A stretch of 55,859 bases of DNA from Sphingomonas parapaucimobilis NBRC 15100 (lineage in GTDB: Bacteria > Pseudomonadota > Alphaproteobacteria > Sphingomonadales > Sphingomonadaceae), in the NCBI RefSeq assembly GCF_000787715.1, contig NZ_BBPI01000009.1, forward strand, positions 1 to 55,859, given 5' to 3'. The position numbers were made by a program, and so were the translations under genes. Under the pieces are notes generated by a model, which saw only the letters and a program-made list of their open reading frames with translations, searched no databases and had not been told where the DNA came from. Below are positions 16,674 to 25,014 of this stretch, piece by piece; positions within the stretch are counted from its first letter, which is position 1; each line of letters opens with the position of its first letter.

Positions 16674-19457
16674 ATGTTGAGCTTCCGCGGCATGATCCTG
16701 ACGGCGACCGCACTGGCCGGTATCCAGGGCACCGCCTTTGCACAGACCGCGACGCCGTCCGCCGACGCACCGACCCAGACCGCACCGGGCAGCGACCAGG
16801 CCGACACGGGTGACGTCGTGGTCACCGGCATCCGGTCCAGCCTGCGCAACGCGATCAACGTCAAGCGCGAGGCCAACGCCGTCGTCGACGTCATCACCGC
16901 AGAGGACGTGGGCAAGTTCCCCGACCGCAACGTCGCGGAATCGCTGTCGCACATTCCGGGCGTCAGCATCGACCGCCGCTTCGGTGAGGGCGAGAAGGTC
17001 GCCATCCTCGGCACCGACCCGGCGCTGAACCGCATGCTGCTCGACGGCCATGCGCTGGCCTCGGCCGACTGGGGCGGCAATGACAACGATCCGTCCAGCC
17101 GGACCTTCAACTATTCGCTGCTCGCGCCCGAACTGGTCGATCGCCTCGAGGTCTACAAGTCGCCGGAACCGCGTATCGAGGAAGGCAGCCTGGGCGGCAC
17201 GGTCATCGTGCGCACCCGTCGCCCGCTCGACCTGAAGCCCAATTCGGTCTTCGCCTCGGGCGGTTATTCGTACAATGACCGTTCGGAAAAGGGCAATATC
17301 CGCGGATCGGGCCTGTACAGCTGGCACAATGAAGCCGACAATTTCGGTTTCCTGGTCGCCGCGACCTATGACAAGCAGAAGCTGACCCGCGCCGGTGTCG
17401 AGTTCTTCGGCTATGACAATGCAGCCGCGGCGGCGCCCGGAACCGCCTGTCCGTATAACAGCCCGTTCGTCAACTGCTCCAATGGCGCGCTGAGCCTGAA
17501 GAGCCCGAACGCGACGATCACCGGCGGCTCCATCGCCGACCTGTACAAGGCCGCGTCGCCCTTCGGCATCAACTATGCCTATTTCCAGCAGACCCGCGAA
17601 CGCGCCAGCGTGTCGGGCACGATCCAGTATCGCCCGGCCCCCAACCTGACGCTGACCTTGAACGGGCTGCACATCGACGGCAACTACAACAATTACAGCC
17701 AGTCGATGTACACCATTCCGGGTGCGTGGACCGGCAATGTGCTGCAGACCGCCAATATCAGCAACGGCGTGGTCAACTCGGCCAGCTTCGGTGCCGCGAC
17801 CAACCAGTCGTCGCAGCTCGACACGCTGGTCCGCAAGTCGAAGCTGAAGACCGACAACCTCAACTTCTTCGCCGATTGGGAAGGCGATGACGGCGCGAAG
17901 GTCAGCTTCGCGGGCGGCTGGTCGCGTGCGACCGGCGGCCGCAACCCCGAATATCTGTTCAACGTGCAGACCAAGCTGCCGTTCAGCTACGCGTTCGGGC
18001 CGAAGTCGGCGACGGTCAACTATGTCGGCGATCCGACCAACCCCGCCAACTACTTCACCAACCCGAACAACAACGACGCCACGATCGAGGGCCGTCCGGT
18101 CGTCATCAACGGCCAGAACCTGCGCGCCGCCCAGATCGGCGGCCTGGACTATAGCGTCACCACCGACCGCGATATCTTCGGCGGTTATGACGCGACCATT
18201 CCGGTCGAGTTCGGCCCGTTCACCCAGATCCTGCTGGGCAGCCGCGTGACCGATCACGTCAACCGGCTCGATGCGCGTGGCATCAACACCTACCTGACCA
18301 CGTCGATGACCGCCAACCAGTTCGGCGTCACCACGCTCGCCACGCCGGGCGGCGTGTTCGACGGCACCGGCGGTTCGGGCAATGCGACCCAGTATCTGAA
18401 CCTGCCGGACCAGGCAGTGATCGACATCCTGTCCAAGGCGATCAACAGCCCGCTGGTCAACAAGATCGGCGCCTCCACCCGCGTGCGCGAAACCGTCATG
18501 GCATCGTACGTCCAGGCGAATTTCGACCAGGGCGGCCTGCGCGGCAATATCGGTGGTCGTCTGGTCTACACCCGCGACCAGTCGCAATATGCGGTGACGC
18601 AGAGCAACCTGCCCAACCCGGTACCGGTGCCCACCACCACCACCACGGACTATCTGAAGTTCCTGCCCAGCGTGAACATCGCCTATTCGATCAGCCCGAA
18701 GGTGATCGTGCGCGGCGCGGTCGCCCGGGTGATCTCGCGTCCGCGCTACGAGGATCTGGCGGCGTCGCTGTCGCTCAACAACGTCACCCGCGACGGCGGC
18801 GGCGGCAATCCGAACCTGAAGCCCTATGAGTCGACCAATTACGAACTGACCGCGGAATGGTATCCGCGCGCCGGCTCGCTGGTCGCGGTCGAGCTGTTCC
18901 GTCGCGACATCTCGAACTATATCATCAACACCCGCACCAATGCGGTGTATTTCAATACGCTGGCGGGTGCGCTGACGACGTACAACGTCAACCAGCCGAT
19001 CAACGGCGGCAAGGCGAAGGTCAATGGCGCGCTGATCTCCGGCCAGACCGAAATCTGGGGCGGCTTCGGCATCCAGGCGAATTATTCGTACCAGGACAGC
19101 TCGACATCGTCGGTCGACACGACCGGCGCGGCGCTGAACCTGCCCTATCTGTCGCGCCACACCGTCAACGTGATCCCCTATTTCGAAAGCGGGATCTTCC
19201 AGGCGCGTCTGAGCTACAACTACCGCTCCAGCTATTTCCGCACGATCGGCCGTCTCGGCTCGCGCGAAATGGTGGCGCCGTACAGCCAGCTCGACTTCTC
19301 GGCAGGTGTGAACCTGACCAAGGAGATCACGCTGTCGGTCAACGCGCAGAACCTGCTGGACGAGACCTATTACCAGTATAATGCGACGCCCGACCGTCCG
19401 ACCGCCTTCTACAAGAACGGCCGGACCTATGCCGCCTCGGTCGCGGTGCGCTTCTAA
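16674..19457 (+). CDS. TonB-dependent outer-membrane receptor, GlcNAc/glycan uptake
   Basis: 927-aa receptor: signal peptide (MLSFRGMILTATALAGIQG, cleavage after the AFAQ near residue 24), TonB-box-like DVVVTGIRSS (about 45-55), plug domain (55-170, with VGKFPDRNVAESLSHIPGV) and a 22-strand-type barrel ending in a C-terminal aromatic (VAVRF). This plug sequence style is typical of carbohydrate receptors of Caulobacter, Sphingomonas and Xanthomonas. Position divergent from the nag operon suggests GlcNAc oligomers or N-glycan fragments as substrate. Start set at 16674, where GGGGGA lies 7 nt upstream. A strong terminator lies 135 bp downstream. Confidence 0.93.
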   Translation: MLSFRGMILTATALAGIQGTAFAQTATPSADAPTQTAPGSDQADTGDVVVTGIRSSLRNAINVKREANAVVDVITAEDVGKFPDRNVAESLSHIPGVSIDRRFGEGEKVAILGTDPALNRMLLDGHALASADWGGNDNDPSSRTFNYSLLAPELVDRLEVYKSPEPRIEEGSLGGTVIVRTRRPLDLKPNSVFASGGYSYNDRSEKGNIRGSGLYSWHNEADNFGFLVAATYDKQKLTRAGVEFFGYDNAAAAAPGTACPYNSPFVNCSNGALSLKSPNATITGGSIADLYKAASPFGINYAYFQQTRERASVSGTIQYRPAPNLTLTLNGLHIDGNYNNYSQSMYTIPGAWTGNVLQTANISNGVVNSASFGAATNQSSQLDTLVRKSKLKTDNLNFFADWEGDDGAKVSFAGGWSRATGGRNPEYLFNVQTKLPFSYAFGPKSATVNYVGDPTNPANYFTNPNNNDATIEGRPVVINGQNLRAAQIGGLDYSVTTDRDIFGGYDATIPVEFGPFTQILLGSRVTDHVNRLDARGINTYLTTSMTANQFGVTTLATPGGVFDGTGGSGNATQYLNLPDQAVIDILSKAINSPLVNKIGASTRVRETVMASYVQANFDQGGLRGNIGGRLVYTRDQSQYAVTQSNLPNPVPVPTTTTTDYLKFLPSVNIAYSISPKVIVRGAVARVISRPRYEDLAASLSLNNVTRDGGGGNPNLKPYESTNYELTAEWYPRAGSLVAVELFRRDISNYIINTRTNAVYFNTLAGALTTYNVNQPINGGKAKVNGALISGQTEIWGGFGIQANYSYQDSSTSSVDTTGAALNLPYLSRHTVNVIPYFESGIFQARLSYNYRSSYFRTIGRLGSREMVAPYSQLDFSAGVNLTKEITLSVNAQNLLDETYYQYNATPDRPTAFYKNGRTYAASVAVRF

Positions 19458-19479
19458 GCCATCCTCCCTCCTTCTTAAG

Positions 19480-19501
19480 CCCCTCCCGCAGGCGGGAGGG
19501 G
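19480..19501. repeat. GC-rich intergenic palindrome
   Basis: Perfect inverted repeat CCCCTCCCGC / GCGGGAGGGG with a 2-bp centre, 22 bp after the TonB receptor stop. It is one of the dispersed palindromes of this window and is nearly identical to the one at 19557-19578. Confidence 0.75.
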
Positions 19502-19556
19502 TTTGGGGAGGGAAAGGCCACATGCGCTGGGCTCGGTGAGATTCCTGCCCCCCCAT

Positions 19557-19578
19557 CCCCTCCCGCTTGCGGGAGGGG
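19557..19578. repeat. GC-rich intergenic palindrome
   Basis: Same 10-bp arms as the palindrome at 19480 (CCCCTCCCGC / GCGGGAGGGG), here with a TT centre. Two copies 77 bp apart bracket a short segment and precede a true terminator, so they look like a small clustered REP-type unit. Confidence 0.75.
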
Positions 19579-19591
19579 CGTGCAAGACAAC

Positions 19592-19626
19592 AGCCCGTCG
19601 ATCTTAGGATCGGCGGGCTTTTCTTT
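19592..19626 (+). terminator. Rho-independent terminator after the TonB receptor
   Basis: A 12-bp stem AGCCCGTCGATC / GATCGGCGGGCT (one G-T wobble) around a TTAG loop is followed by TTTTCTTT. This is the clearest intrinsic terminator in the window and is oriented to end the TonB receptor transcript. Confidence 0.85.
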
Positions 19627-19738
19627 ACCGCTGACTTTGACACGTCACGAAACTGCTTTGCCTCTGTCACCGATCTGCGACGCGCACGTCACAGATGACA
19701 GGCATGACATACCCAACGCCAAGCGTGGGGTTATGCCG

Positions 19739-20626
19739 ATGCCGATCACCAGCATTCCGATCGATGGTTCGTTGCACGAAGACGCCGCCATCCTCGACTT
19801 CATCCCCCGCGCGCCCGTGACGCCCGAGCCGGAGGGCAACGAACGCCGCCGTTACCGCACCATCTGGATCTCGGACGTCCATCTCGGCACGCGCGGCTGC
19901 AATGCCGAGATGCTGATCGACTTTCTGGATCATGTGGACAGCGAGACCATGTATCTGGTCGGTGACATGATCGACGGCTGGCGACTGAAGAAGAAATTCT
20001 ACTGGCCCGCCGCGCATAATGACGTGGTCTGGCGCCTGTTGAAGCGCGCCAAGCGCGGCACCCGCGTCATCTATATCCCCGGCAATCACGACGAGATCTT
20101 CCGCCAGTTCACCGGCATGGATTTCGGCGGCATCGCCATCTGTCGCAAGGCGATCCACGAGACAGCGGACGGTCGCCGCCTGCTGGTCCTGCACGGCGAC
20201 GAGTTCGACGCGATCACGCTGGCGCATCGCTGGCTCGCCCATGTCGGCGACTTCGCCTACACCGCGCTGATGGAGGTGAACCGCTGGGTCAATATCGTCC
20301 GGCGGTGGATGAAGCGTCCCTACTGGTCGCTGTCCAAGCACGCCAAGGCCAAGGTGAAGAACGCCGTCGCCTTCATCTCGCATTTCGAGGAAGTCGTCGC
20401 CCATGCGGCGGGCGCGCGCGGCGTCGACGGGGTGGTATGCGGCCATATCCACACTGCCGAGATCCGCGACATCAACGGCGTCACCTATTATAATGACGGC
20501 GACTGGGTGGAAGGCTGCACCGCGCTGGTCGAGCATTTCGACGGCACGATGGAAATCCTGCAGTGGGGCGAAGAGATGGAGGCGCGGCGAAGCAAGCCGA
20601 TCGCCGCCGCCGCCATCGCCGCCTGA
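19739..20626 (+). CDS. LpxH-like metallophosphoesterase (UDP-2,3-diacylglucosamine diphosphatase family)
   Basis: 295-aa calcineurin-like phosphoesterase with all metal-site motifs: SDVHLGTRG, GDMIDGWR, GNHDE, LHGDEFD and CGHIH. The C-terminal part contains a basic helical insertion (MKRPYWSLSKHAKAKVKN) likely to meet the membrane. Length exceeds E. coli LpxH (240 aa) and fits the longer family common in alphaproteobacteria, whose substrate need not be the lipid A precursor. Start at 19739 is preferred (GTGGGG 8 nt upstream); the ATG at 19733 is in frame. A GT4 gene follows after 19 bp, suggesting a joint role in envelope glycolipid or polysaccharide metabolism. Confidence 0.86.
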   Translation: MPITSIPIDGSLHEDAAILDFIPRAPVTPEPEGNERRRYRTIWISDVHLGTRGCNAEMLIDFLDHVDSETMYLVGDMIDGWRLKKKFYWPAAHNDVVWRLLKRAKRGTRVIYIPGNHDEIFRQFTGMDFGGIAICRKAIHETADGRRLLVLHGDEFDAITLAHRWLAHVGDFAYTALMEVNRWVNIVRRWMKRPYWSLSKHAKAKVKNAVAFISHFEEVVAHAAGARGVDGVVCGHIHTAEIRDINGVTYYNDGDWVEGCTALVEHFDGTMEILQWGEEMEARRSKPIAAAAIAA

Positions 20627-20645
20627 TCGGGAAGGACAAGGCCGG

Positions 20646-21674
20646 ATGCGGATCGCGATCGTCACCGACGCCTGGAGCCCCCAAGTCAACGGCGTGGTCC
20701 GTACGCTGCAATCCGTCTCGGCCGAACTGCGCGCGATGGGCCATGAGGTGAGCGTCCTATCGCCCGATCGCTTCGCCTCGGTCCCCTGCCCCACCTATCC
20801 CGAAATCCGCCTTGCCCTGCCGGCCCCCGGCGCGGTCGGGCGGACGCTGGGCGGGTTTCAGCCGGACGCCGTGCATATCGCCACCGAAGGGCCGCTGGGC
20901 CTGCTCGCGCGGCGCTGGTGCCTGTCGCACGGCCTGCCCTTCACCACCGCCTATCACACGCAATTCCCCGAATATGTCGCAGCACGGGTAAAGGCGGTCA
21001 GCCCGGAATTCGTCTGGCGCTATGTCCGCTGGTTCCACGCGCCATCGACCGCGATCCTGGCCTCGACGCCCAGCGTGGCCGCGACATTGGCCGCGCATGG
21101 CCTGCCGCAGAACCGGCATTGGGGACGCGGCGTCGATACTGCGCTGTTCCGCGCCGAGGGGCGGCGTGACGCGATGGTCATGGAACTGCCCGGCCCGGTG
21201 CAGCTTTATGCGGGCCGTGTCGCTGTCGAGAAAAACATCGCGGCGTTTCTCGAAACAAAGACCCCCGGCACCAAGGTAGTGGTCGGCGACGGCCCGGCCC
21301 GTGCAGGCCTGGCCGCGCAATATCCCGACGTCCGCTTCCTAGGCGCGAAGTTCGGCGAGGACCTGGCTGCCATCTACCGCGCGGCGGACGTCTTCGTCTT
21401 CCCCAGCCGCACCGACACGTTCGGGCTGGTGATGATCGAGGCGCTGGCCTGCGGAACGCCCGTCGCCGCCCAGCCGGTCCAGGGGCCGCTCGATGTGCTC
21501 ACCCCCGGGGTCGGGGTGATGGACGAGGCGCTGGACCGGGCCATCGCCGCAGCGCTGACGCTCGATCGGGGCGCGTGCGCCGCCTATGGTCAGGGCTTCT
21601 CGTGGCGGGCCAGCGCGGAGCAGTTCCTTTCCGCTCTCGCCCCGATCGGCCGCGACCTGAGGGCGGCGGCATGA
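20646..21674 (+). CDS. GT4 family glycosyltransferase
   Basis: 342-aa GT-B fold glycosyltransferase of the GT4/glycogen-synthase-like superfamily. The N-terminal domain begins MRIAIVTDAWSPQVNGVVRT, a form typical of alpha-mannosyl/glucosyl transferases acting on lipids (SqdX, MgtA, PimB-like). The donor site shows VFVFPSRTDTFGLVMIEALACGTPVAAQP with the E-x7-E pattern. It follows the phosphoesterase gene by 19 bp with a GAAGGA ribosome-binding site, so the two are probably co-transcribed. No membrane segments. A membrane glycolipid product is inferred from the family; the acceptor is unknown. Confidence 0.88.
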   Translation: MRIAIVTDAWSPQVNGVVRTLQSVSAELRAMGHEVSVLSPDRFASVPCPTYPEIRLALPAPGAVGRTLGGFQPDAVHIATEGPLGLLARRWCLSHGLPFTTAYHTQFPEYVAARVKAVSPEFVWRYVRWFHAPSTAILASTPSVAATLAAHGLPQNRHWGRGVDTALFRAEGRRDAMVMELPGPVQLYAGRVAVEKNIAAFLETKTPGTKVVVGDGPARAGLAAQYPDVRFLGAKFGEDLAAIYRAADVFVFPSRTDTFGLVMIEALACGTPVAAQPVQGPLDVLTPGVGVMDEALDRAIAAALTLDRGACAAYGQGFSWRASAEQFLSALAPIGRDLRAAA

Positions 21675-21680
21675 GCTTTT

Positions 21681-21810
21681 TCCTCCCCTGCAAGGGGAGG
21701 TCGCAGGCCGCAGGCCTGACGGAGGGGGGCTTCCGCAGAGGTCACCCCCTGCGGCCATCCCCCCTCCACCACCGCTTCGCGGCAGTCCCCCTCCCCGTGC
21801 CGGGGAGGAG
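21681..21810. repeat. Composite palindromic intergenic repeat, copy A
   Basis: About 130 bp that begins with the hairpin CCTCCCCT-GCA-AGGGGAGG and ends with CTCCCCG-TGC-CGGGGAG. Between them are a second GC-rich unit and the phrase TGACGGAGGGGG facing CCCCCCTCCACCA. The same layout occurs at 53148-53273. It fills most of the 316-bp gap between the GT4 gene and the antiporter; the remainder holds the palindrome at 21837 and a likely antiporter leader. Confidence 0.8.
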
Positions 21811-21836
21811 CGGGCTACACGCAGATCACCCCATAA

Positions 21837-21853
21837 AACCCGTTTAACGGGTT
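21837..21853. promoter_or_regulatory. Perfect 17-bp palindrome upstream of the antiporter
   Basis: AACCCGTTTAACGGGTT: 8-bp perfect arms around a single T, 138 bp before the antiporter start codon. It is AT-richer than the dispersed repeats and not followed by a T-run, so an operator is more likely than a terminator. No known regulator assigned. Confidence 0.35.
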
Positions 21854-21990
21854 GAACGCCCCTTCCCCTACATGTCATGATCGGGCTTCGCGCGATTCGT
21901 GTCGGCCTTGCCCCTCGCCTGTCGCTGATATGCCGGTCGTGCCGCTCGTCGCCATGGCCACTCCAACCGCTGCACCCGAAAGGTCCCCGA

Positions 21991-23622
21991 TTGGACATCG
22001 TCACGCTCAGCCTGTTCTTGCTTTTCGCCGTGGTGTTGAGCGGGGTCGTATCCCGCCTGCTGCCCTCGGCGCTGCCCCGCCCGCTCGTCCAGATCGCGCT
22101 CGGCGCGGTGATCGGCGGGATCGCGCAGATCAGGGTCGAACTCGATCCCGAAATCTTTTTCCTGCTCTTCGTGCCGCCGCTGCTGTTCCTCGACGGCTGG
22201 CGCATTCCGAAGGACGAGTTGTTTCGCGACGCGGGGGCGATCCTGGGGCTGGCGCTGGGGCTGGTGTTCCTGACGGTGCTGGGCATGGGGCTGTTCATCC
22301 ACTGGATGATCCCCGCCATGCCCTATGCGGTCGCCTTCGCGCTGGCCGCCGTGGTGTCGCCGACCGACCCGATCGCGGTGTCCGCCATCGCGCAGAAGGT
22401 GCCGATCCCGAAGCGGATGATGCACATCCTGGAGGGGGAGTCGCTGCTGAACGACGCCTCGGGTCTGGTCTGCCTGCGCTTCGCCGTCGCCGCCGCGCTG
22501 ACCGGGGCCTTTTCGCTGACGAATGCCGGGCTGACCTTCGTGTGGATGGCGGTGTCGGGCGTCGGGCTGGGCGTCGCCATCGCCTGGGGCACGATCACAG
22601 CCAAAAGCCTGTTCGCGCGGCGGTTCGGCGACGACAGCGGCTCGAACATCCTGGTCAGCCTGCTGATCCCGTTTGCCGCCTATCTGGTCGCCGAACATGT
22701 CGAAAGCTCGGGCGTGCTGGCGGCGGCGGCGGCGGGTATCGCCATGTCCTTCACCAATGTCTCGTCGGGGGCGAAGGCCGCTACCCGCATTCGGCGGCAG
22801 GCGGTGTGGGACATGCTGCAATTCACGCTGAACGGCATCATCTTCGTGCTGCTGGGCGAGCAGTTGCCGCAGGTGTTCGCGGGCGCGCGCGACACGGTGA
22901 TGCTGACCGGGCATGACTCCTTATGGTGGCTGGGCCTCTATGTGCTGGCGATCGTCGCCGGGTTGGGGGCGCTTCGCTTCGCCTGGACCTGGGTCGCGCT
23001 GCGCCTGACCCTGTTCCGGCAGCGCGGGACGCCGGGCCGGACCAGCCCGCCGCGCCGGGTCATCACCGCCATGTCGGTGGCGGGCGCGCGCGGCGCGATC
23101 ACGCTGGCGGGCGCACTGACCCTGCCGCTGACGCTGGGCGACGGCACGCCCTTTCCGGCGCGCGACCTGGTGATCTTCCTGGCGTGCGGCGTCATCCTGT
23201 CCTCGCTGGTCATCGCCAGCCTGACCCTGCCGCTGCTGCTGCGCGGCCTCGCCCTGCCCGTGCAGGACGGCATGAGCGAACTGGACCATACCCGCGTCGC
23301 CGCCGCCAAGGCCGCCATCGCCGAACTGGAGCGGCTCCAGCACGAAATGGCCGAGGGCCGCGACGATGCCGACCAATATGTCGAGATCGCCTCGCGCCTG
23401 ATGGACGGCTATCGCAGCCGGATCGACACGCTGGAGGGTGATATCGATCCCGATGCCAAGCGACTGGAGGATGTCGAAAGGCGGATGCGGCTGGCCGCGA
23501 TCCGGGCCGAGCGGCGGGTCGTGTTCGAGCTGCTCAACACGCGGGCGATCGGGTCCGAGACGGCGCAGCGGCTGGGTCGCGAACTCGATCTGGTCGACAC
23601 CCGCCTGTCGGCGCAAGCCTGA
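21991..23622 (+). CDS. CPA1 family Na+/H+ antiporter
   Basis: 543-aa inner-membrane antiporter exchanging cations for protons. About twelve hydrophobic helices span residues 1-420, with the CPA1 signatures FVPPLLFLDGW, SPTDPIAV and EGESLLNDASGLV (the ND pair of the ion-binding site). A cytosolic tail of about 120 residues rich in Glu/Arg helices follows. The start is taken as TTG at 21991, because the protein begins there with the first membrane helix and an AAAGG motif lies about 7 nt upstream; upstream codons give an implausible basic leader. Whether Na+, K+ or both are transported is unknown. Confidence 0.9.
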   Translation: MDIVTLSLFLLFAVVLSGVVSRLLPSALPRPLVQIALGAVIGGIAQIRVELDPEIFFLLFVPPLLFLDGWRIPKDELFRDAGAILGLALGLVFLTVLGMGLFIHWMIPAMPYAVAFALAAVVSPTDPIAVSAIAQKVPIPKRMMHILEGESLLNDASGLVCLRFAVAAALTGAFSLTNAGLTFVWMAVSGVGLGVAIAWGTITAKSLFARRFGDDSGSNILVSLLIPFAAYLVAEHVESSGVLAAAAAGIAMSFTNVSSGAKAATRIRRQAVWDMLQFTLNGIIFVLLGEQLPQVFAGARDTVMLTGHDSLWWLGLYVLAIVAGLGALRFAWTWVALRLTLFRQRGTPGRTSPPRRVITAMSVAGARGAITLAGALTLPLTLGDGTPFPARDLVIFLACGVILSSLVIASLTLPLLLRGLALPVQDGMSELDHTRVAAAKAAIAELERLQHEMAEGRDDADQYVEIASRLMDGYRSRIDTLEGDIDPDAKRLEDVERRMRLAAIRAERRVVFELLNTRAIGSETAQRLGRELDLVDTRLSAQA

Positions 23623-23704
23623 CCGCCGCCGCGATCTTTCGCCTTGCGTCGGGCCGCGAATTATCGTGTCTCGTCAACGGGGTTTGCATCGACAAGGGGG
23701 TAAG

Positions 23705-24718
23705 ATGCGGGGGGAAGAAATGCGGGGGGAAGAGGCAAGGGCCTGCCTGAATTGCGGCACGGCGCTGGTCGGCCATTATTGCCACGCCTGCGGCCAGTCG
23801 TCGCACATCCACCGCACGCTGGGCGCATGGTGGCATGATTTCAGCCATGGTGTCCTGCATATCGAGGGACAGGTGTGGCGGACGATGGCGATGCTGGTCA
23901 CCAGGCCGGGGGAACTGACCCGTCGCTATATCGCGGGAGAGCGACGGCGTTTCCTGTCCCCGCTGGCGCTCTATCTGTTCAGTGTCTTCCTACTGTACAT
24001 CGCCTATTCGGCCCTCGGGGGCTTCGCGACCTTCCATGCGCCCGGCACGCAGGAGGCCGCAACCGAGCTGCGCGCCGAGGTCGCCAAGGTCGACCGGCGT
24101 ATCGCGGCGATCGACCGCGATCGCGCCGCGGCCGTCGCCGCCAAACGTGACACCGCCCTGCTCGATAAGGAACGGGCGGAGCTGGTCGACCAGAAGCAAG
24201 GCATGGACTTCACCGCCAGCGCCATGACGCTGGGCGCCGGAAACGAAACCCATTCCGGTCCGGGTGAACATCAGGAACAGGTCATCACCGGCTGGAAATC
24301 GCTGGATGCCAAGATCGTCCATGCCGTTCGCGATCCCGAATTCCTCCTCTTCAAGATGGAGGCGAACGGTTACAAATTTTCCTGGGCGCTGATCCTGTTG
24401 TCGATGCCGTTCATGCGCCTGTTCTTTCTGTGGAAGCGCGGGCTGGCGATGTTCGACCATGCGGTGTTCGTCACCTATTCGCTCAGCTTCGTCAGCCTGC
24501 TGATGGTCGTGATGATCCTGTGGACGAAGCTGGCGCATCTGCCGGGCGTGGCGCTGCTGATGCTCGCCTTTCCGGTGCATCTCTTCCTCCAGATTCGCGG
24601 CGCCTATCGCCTGGGTCCGGTATCGGGTCTGCTGATGACGCTGGTCGTCTCGGTGATGGCGGCGGCCGTCTTGCTGATCTGGATCATCGGCCTGCTGGCG
24701 CTGGGCATGGCGCACTGA
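23705..24718 (+). CDS. DUF3667 membrane protein with N-terminal zinc ribbon
   Basis: 337-aa protein. The N-terminus has a CxxC...CxxC ribbon (CLNCGTALVGHYCHACGQ, about residues 14-31) followed by HRTLGAWWHDFSHGVLH, the signature of the DUF3667 family. One hydrophobic helix lies near residues 90-110, then a charged coiled-coil-like segment (about 120-170), then four helices in the C-terminal half. Start at 23705 is preferred for its AGGGGG element; the ATG at 23720 is in frame and also has a purine-rich leader. Function unknown; predicted in the inner membrane with the ribbon in the cytosol. Confidence 0.82.
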   Translation: MRGEEMRGEEARACLNCGTALVGHYCHACGQSSHIHRTLGAWWHDFSHGVLHIEGQVWRTMAMLVTRPGELTRRYIAGERRRFLSPLALYLFSVFLLYIAYSALGGFATFHAPGTQEAATELRAEVAKVDRRIAAIDRDRAAAVAAKRDTALLDKERAELVDQKQGMDFTASAMTLGAGNETHSGPGEHQEQVITGWKSLDAKIVHAVRDPEFLLFKMEANGYKFSWALILLSMPFMRLFFLWKRGLAMFDHAVFVTYSLSFVSLLMVVMILWTKLAHLPGVALLMLAFPVHLFLQIRGAYRLGPVSGLLMTLVVSVMAAAVLLIWIIGLLALGMAH

Positions 24719-24798
24719 CCCGCCAATCCATTGCACGCGCAACGGGATAGACGATCGTACCAGAAAATGGGTGGACGCCCCCCGTTCACCTCGCCATG

Positions 24799-24825
24799 AT
24801 ACCAAAACATACCATGAGAATACCG
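24799..24825. promoter_or_regulatory. Phased direct repeats upstream of the glycosidase operon
   Basis: ATACCA (24799), ATACCA (24809) and ATACCG (24820) are direct repeats 10 and 11 bp apart, on one face of the helix; a related GTACCA occurs at 24758. They lie in the 293-bp gap between the DUF3667 gene and the beta-mannosidase and are a candidate regulator-binding array. No clear -35/-10 pair was found. The rest of the gap shows nothing further except the hairpin at 24982-25014. Confidence 0.4.
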
Positions 24826-24981
24826 GCGCACGACAAGCCGGTGATGACGGGGGTGACGGATGGCGAGAAAGAGCCTGGCGCGATCGGGGACCTGCCCCGC
24901 CGTCGTCGCGCGTCCGCGCCATGCGCCCCTGTCTGGTCCAAGCCATAGTCCTGCATCCTGCACGCGGTCGGCCCGACCCGG

Positions 24982-25014
24982 CGCAGCGATGTTGTTTTCG
25001 GGGAAATCGCTGTG
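24982..25014 (+). promoter_or_regulatory. Hairpin covering the start codon of the beta-mannosidase
   Basis: CAGCGAT (24984-24990) pairs with ATCGCTG (25006-25012); one G-U and one C-G pair extend the stem to include the whole GTG start codon. The GGGGA ribosome-binding site sits in the 15-nt loop. This could limit translation of the first gene of the glycosidase operon. Structure inferred by eye. Confidence 0.35.

Noticed and set aside
19480..19578. The two CCCCTCCCGC palindromes as a tandem terminator
   Set aside because: No T-run follows either; the true terminator lies at 19592-19626 and the same palindromes occur at other sites.
16461..19670. Open frame of over 1,000 codons on the minus strand
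   Set aside because: Exact shadow of the TonB receptor gene, with no recognisable domain and no promoter or ribosome-binding site.
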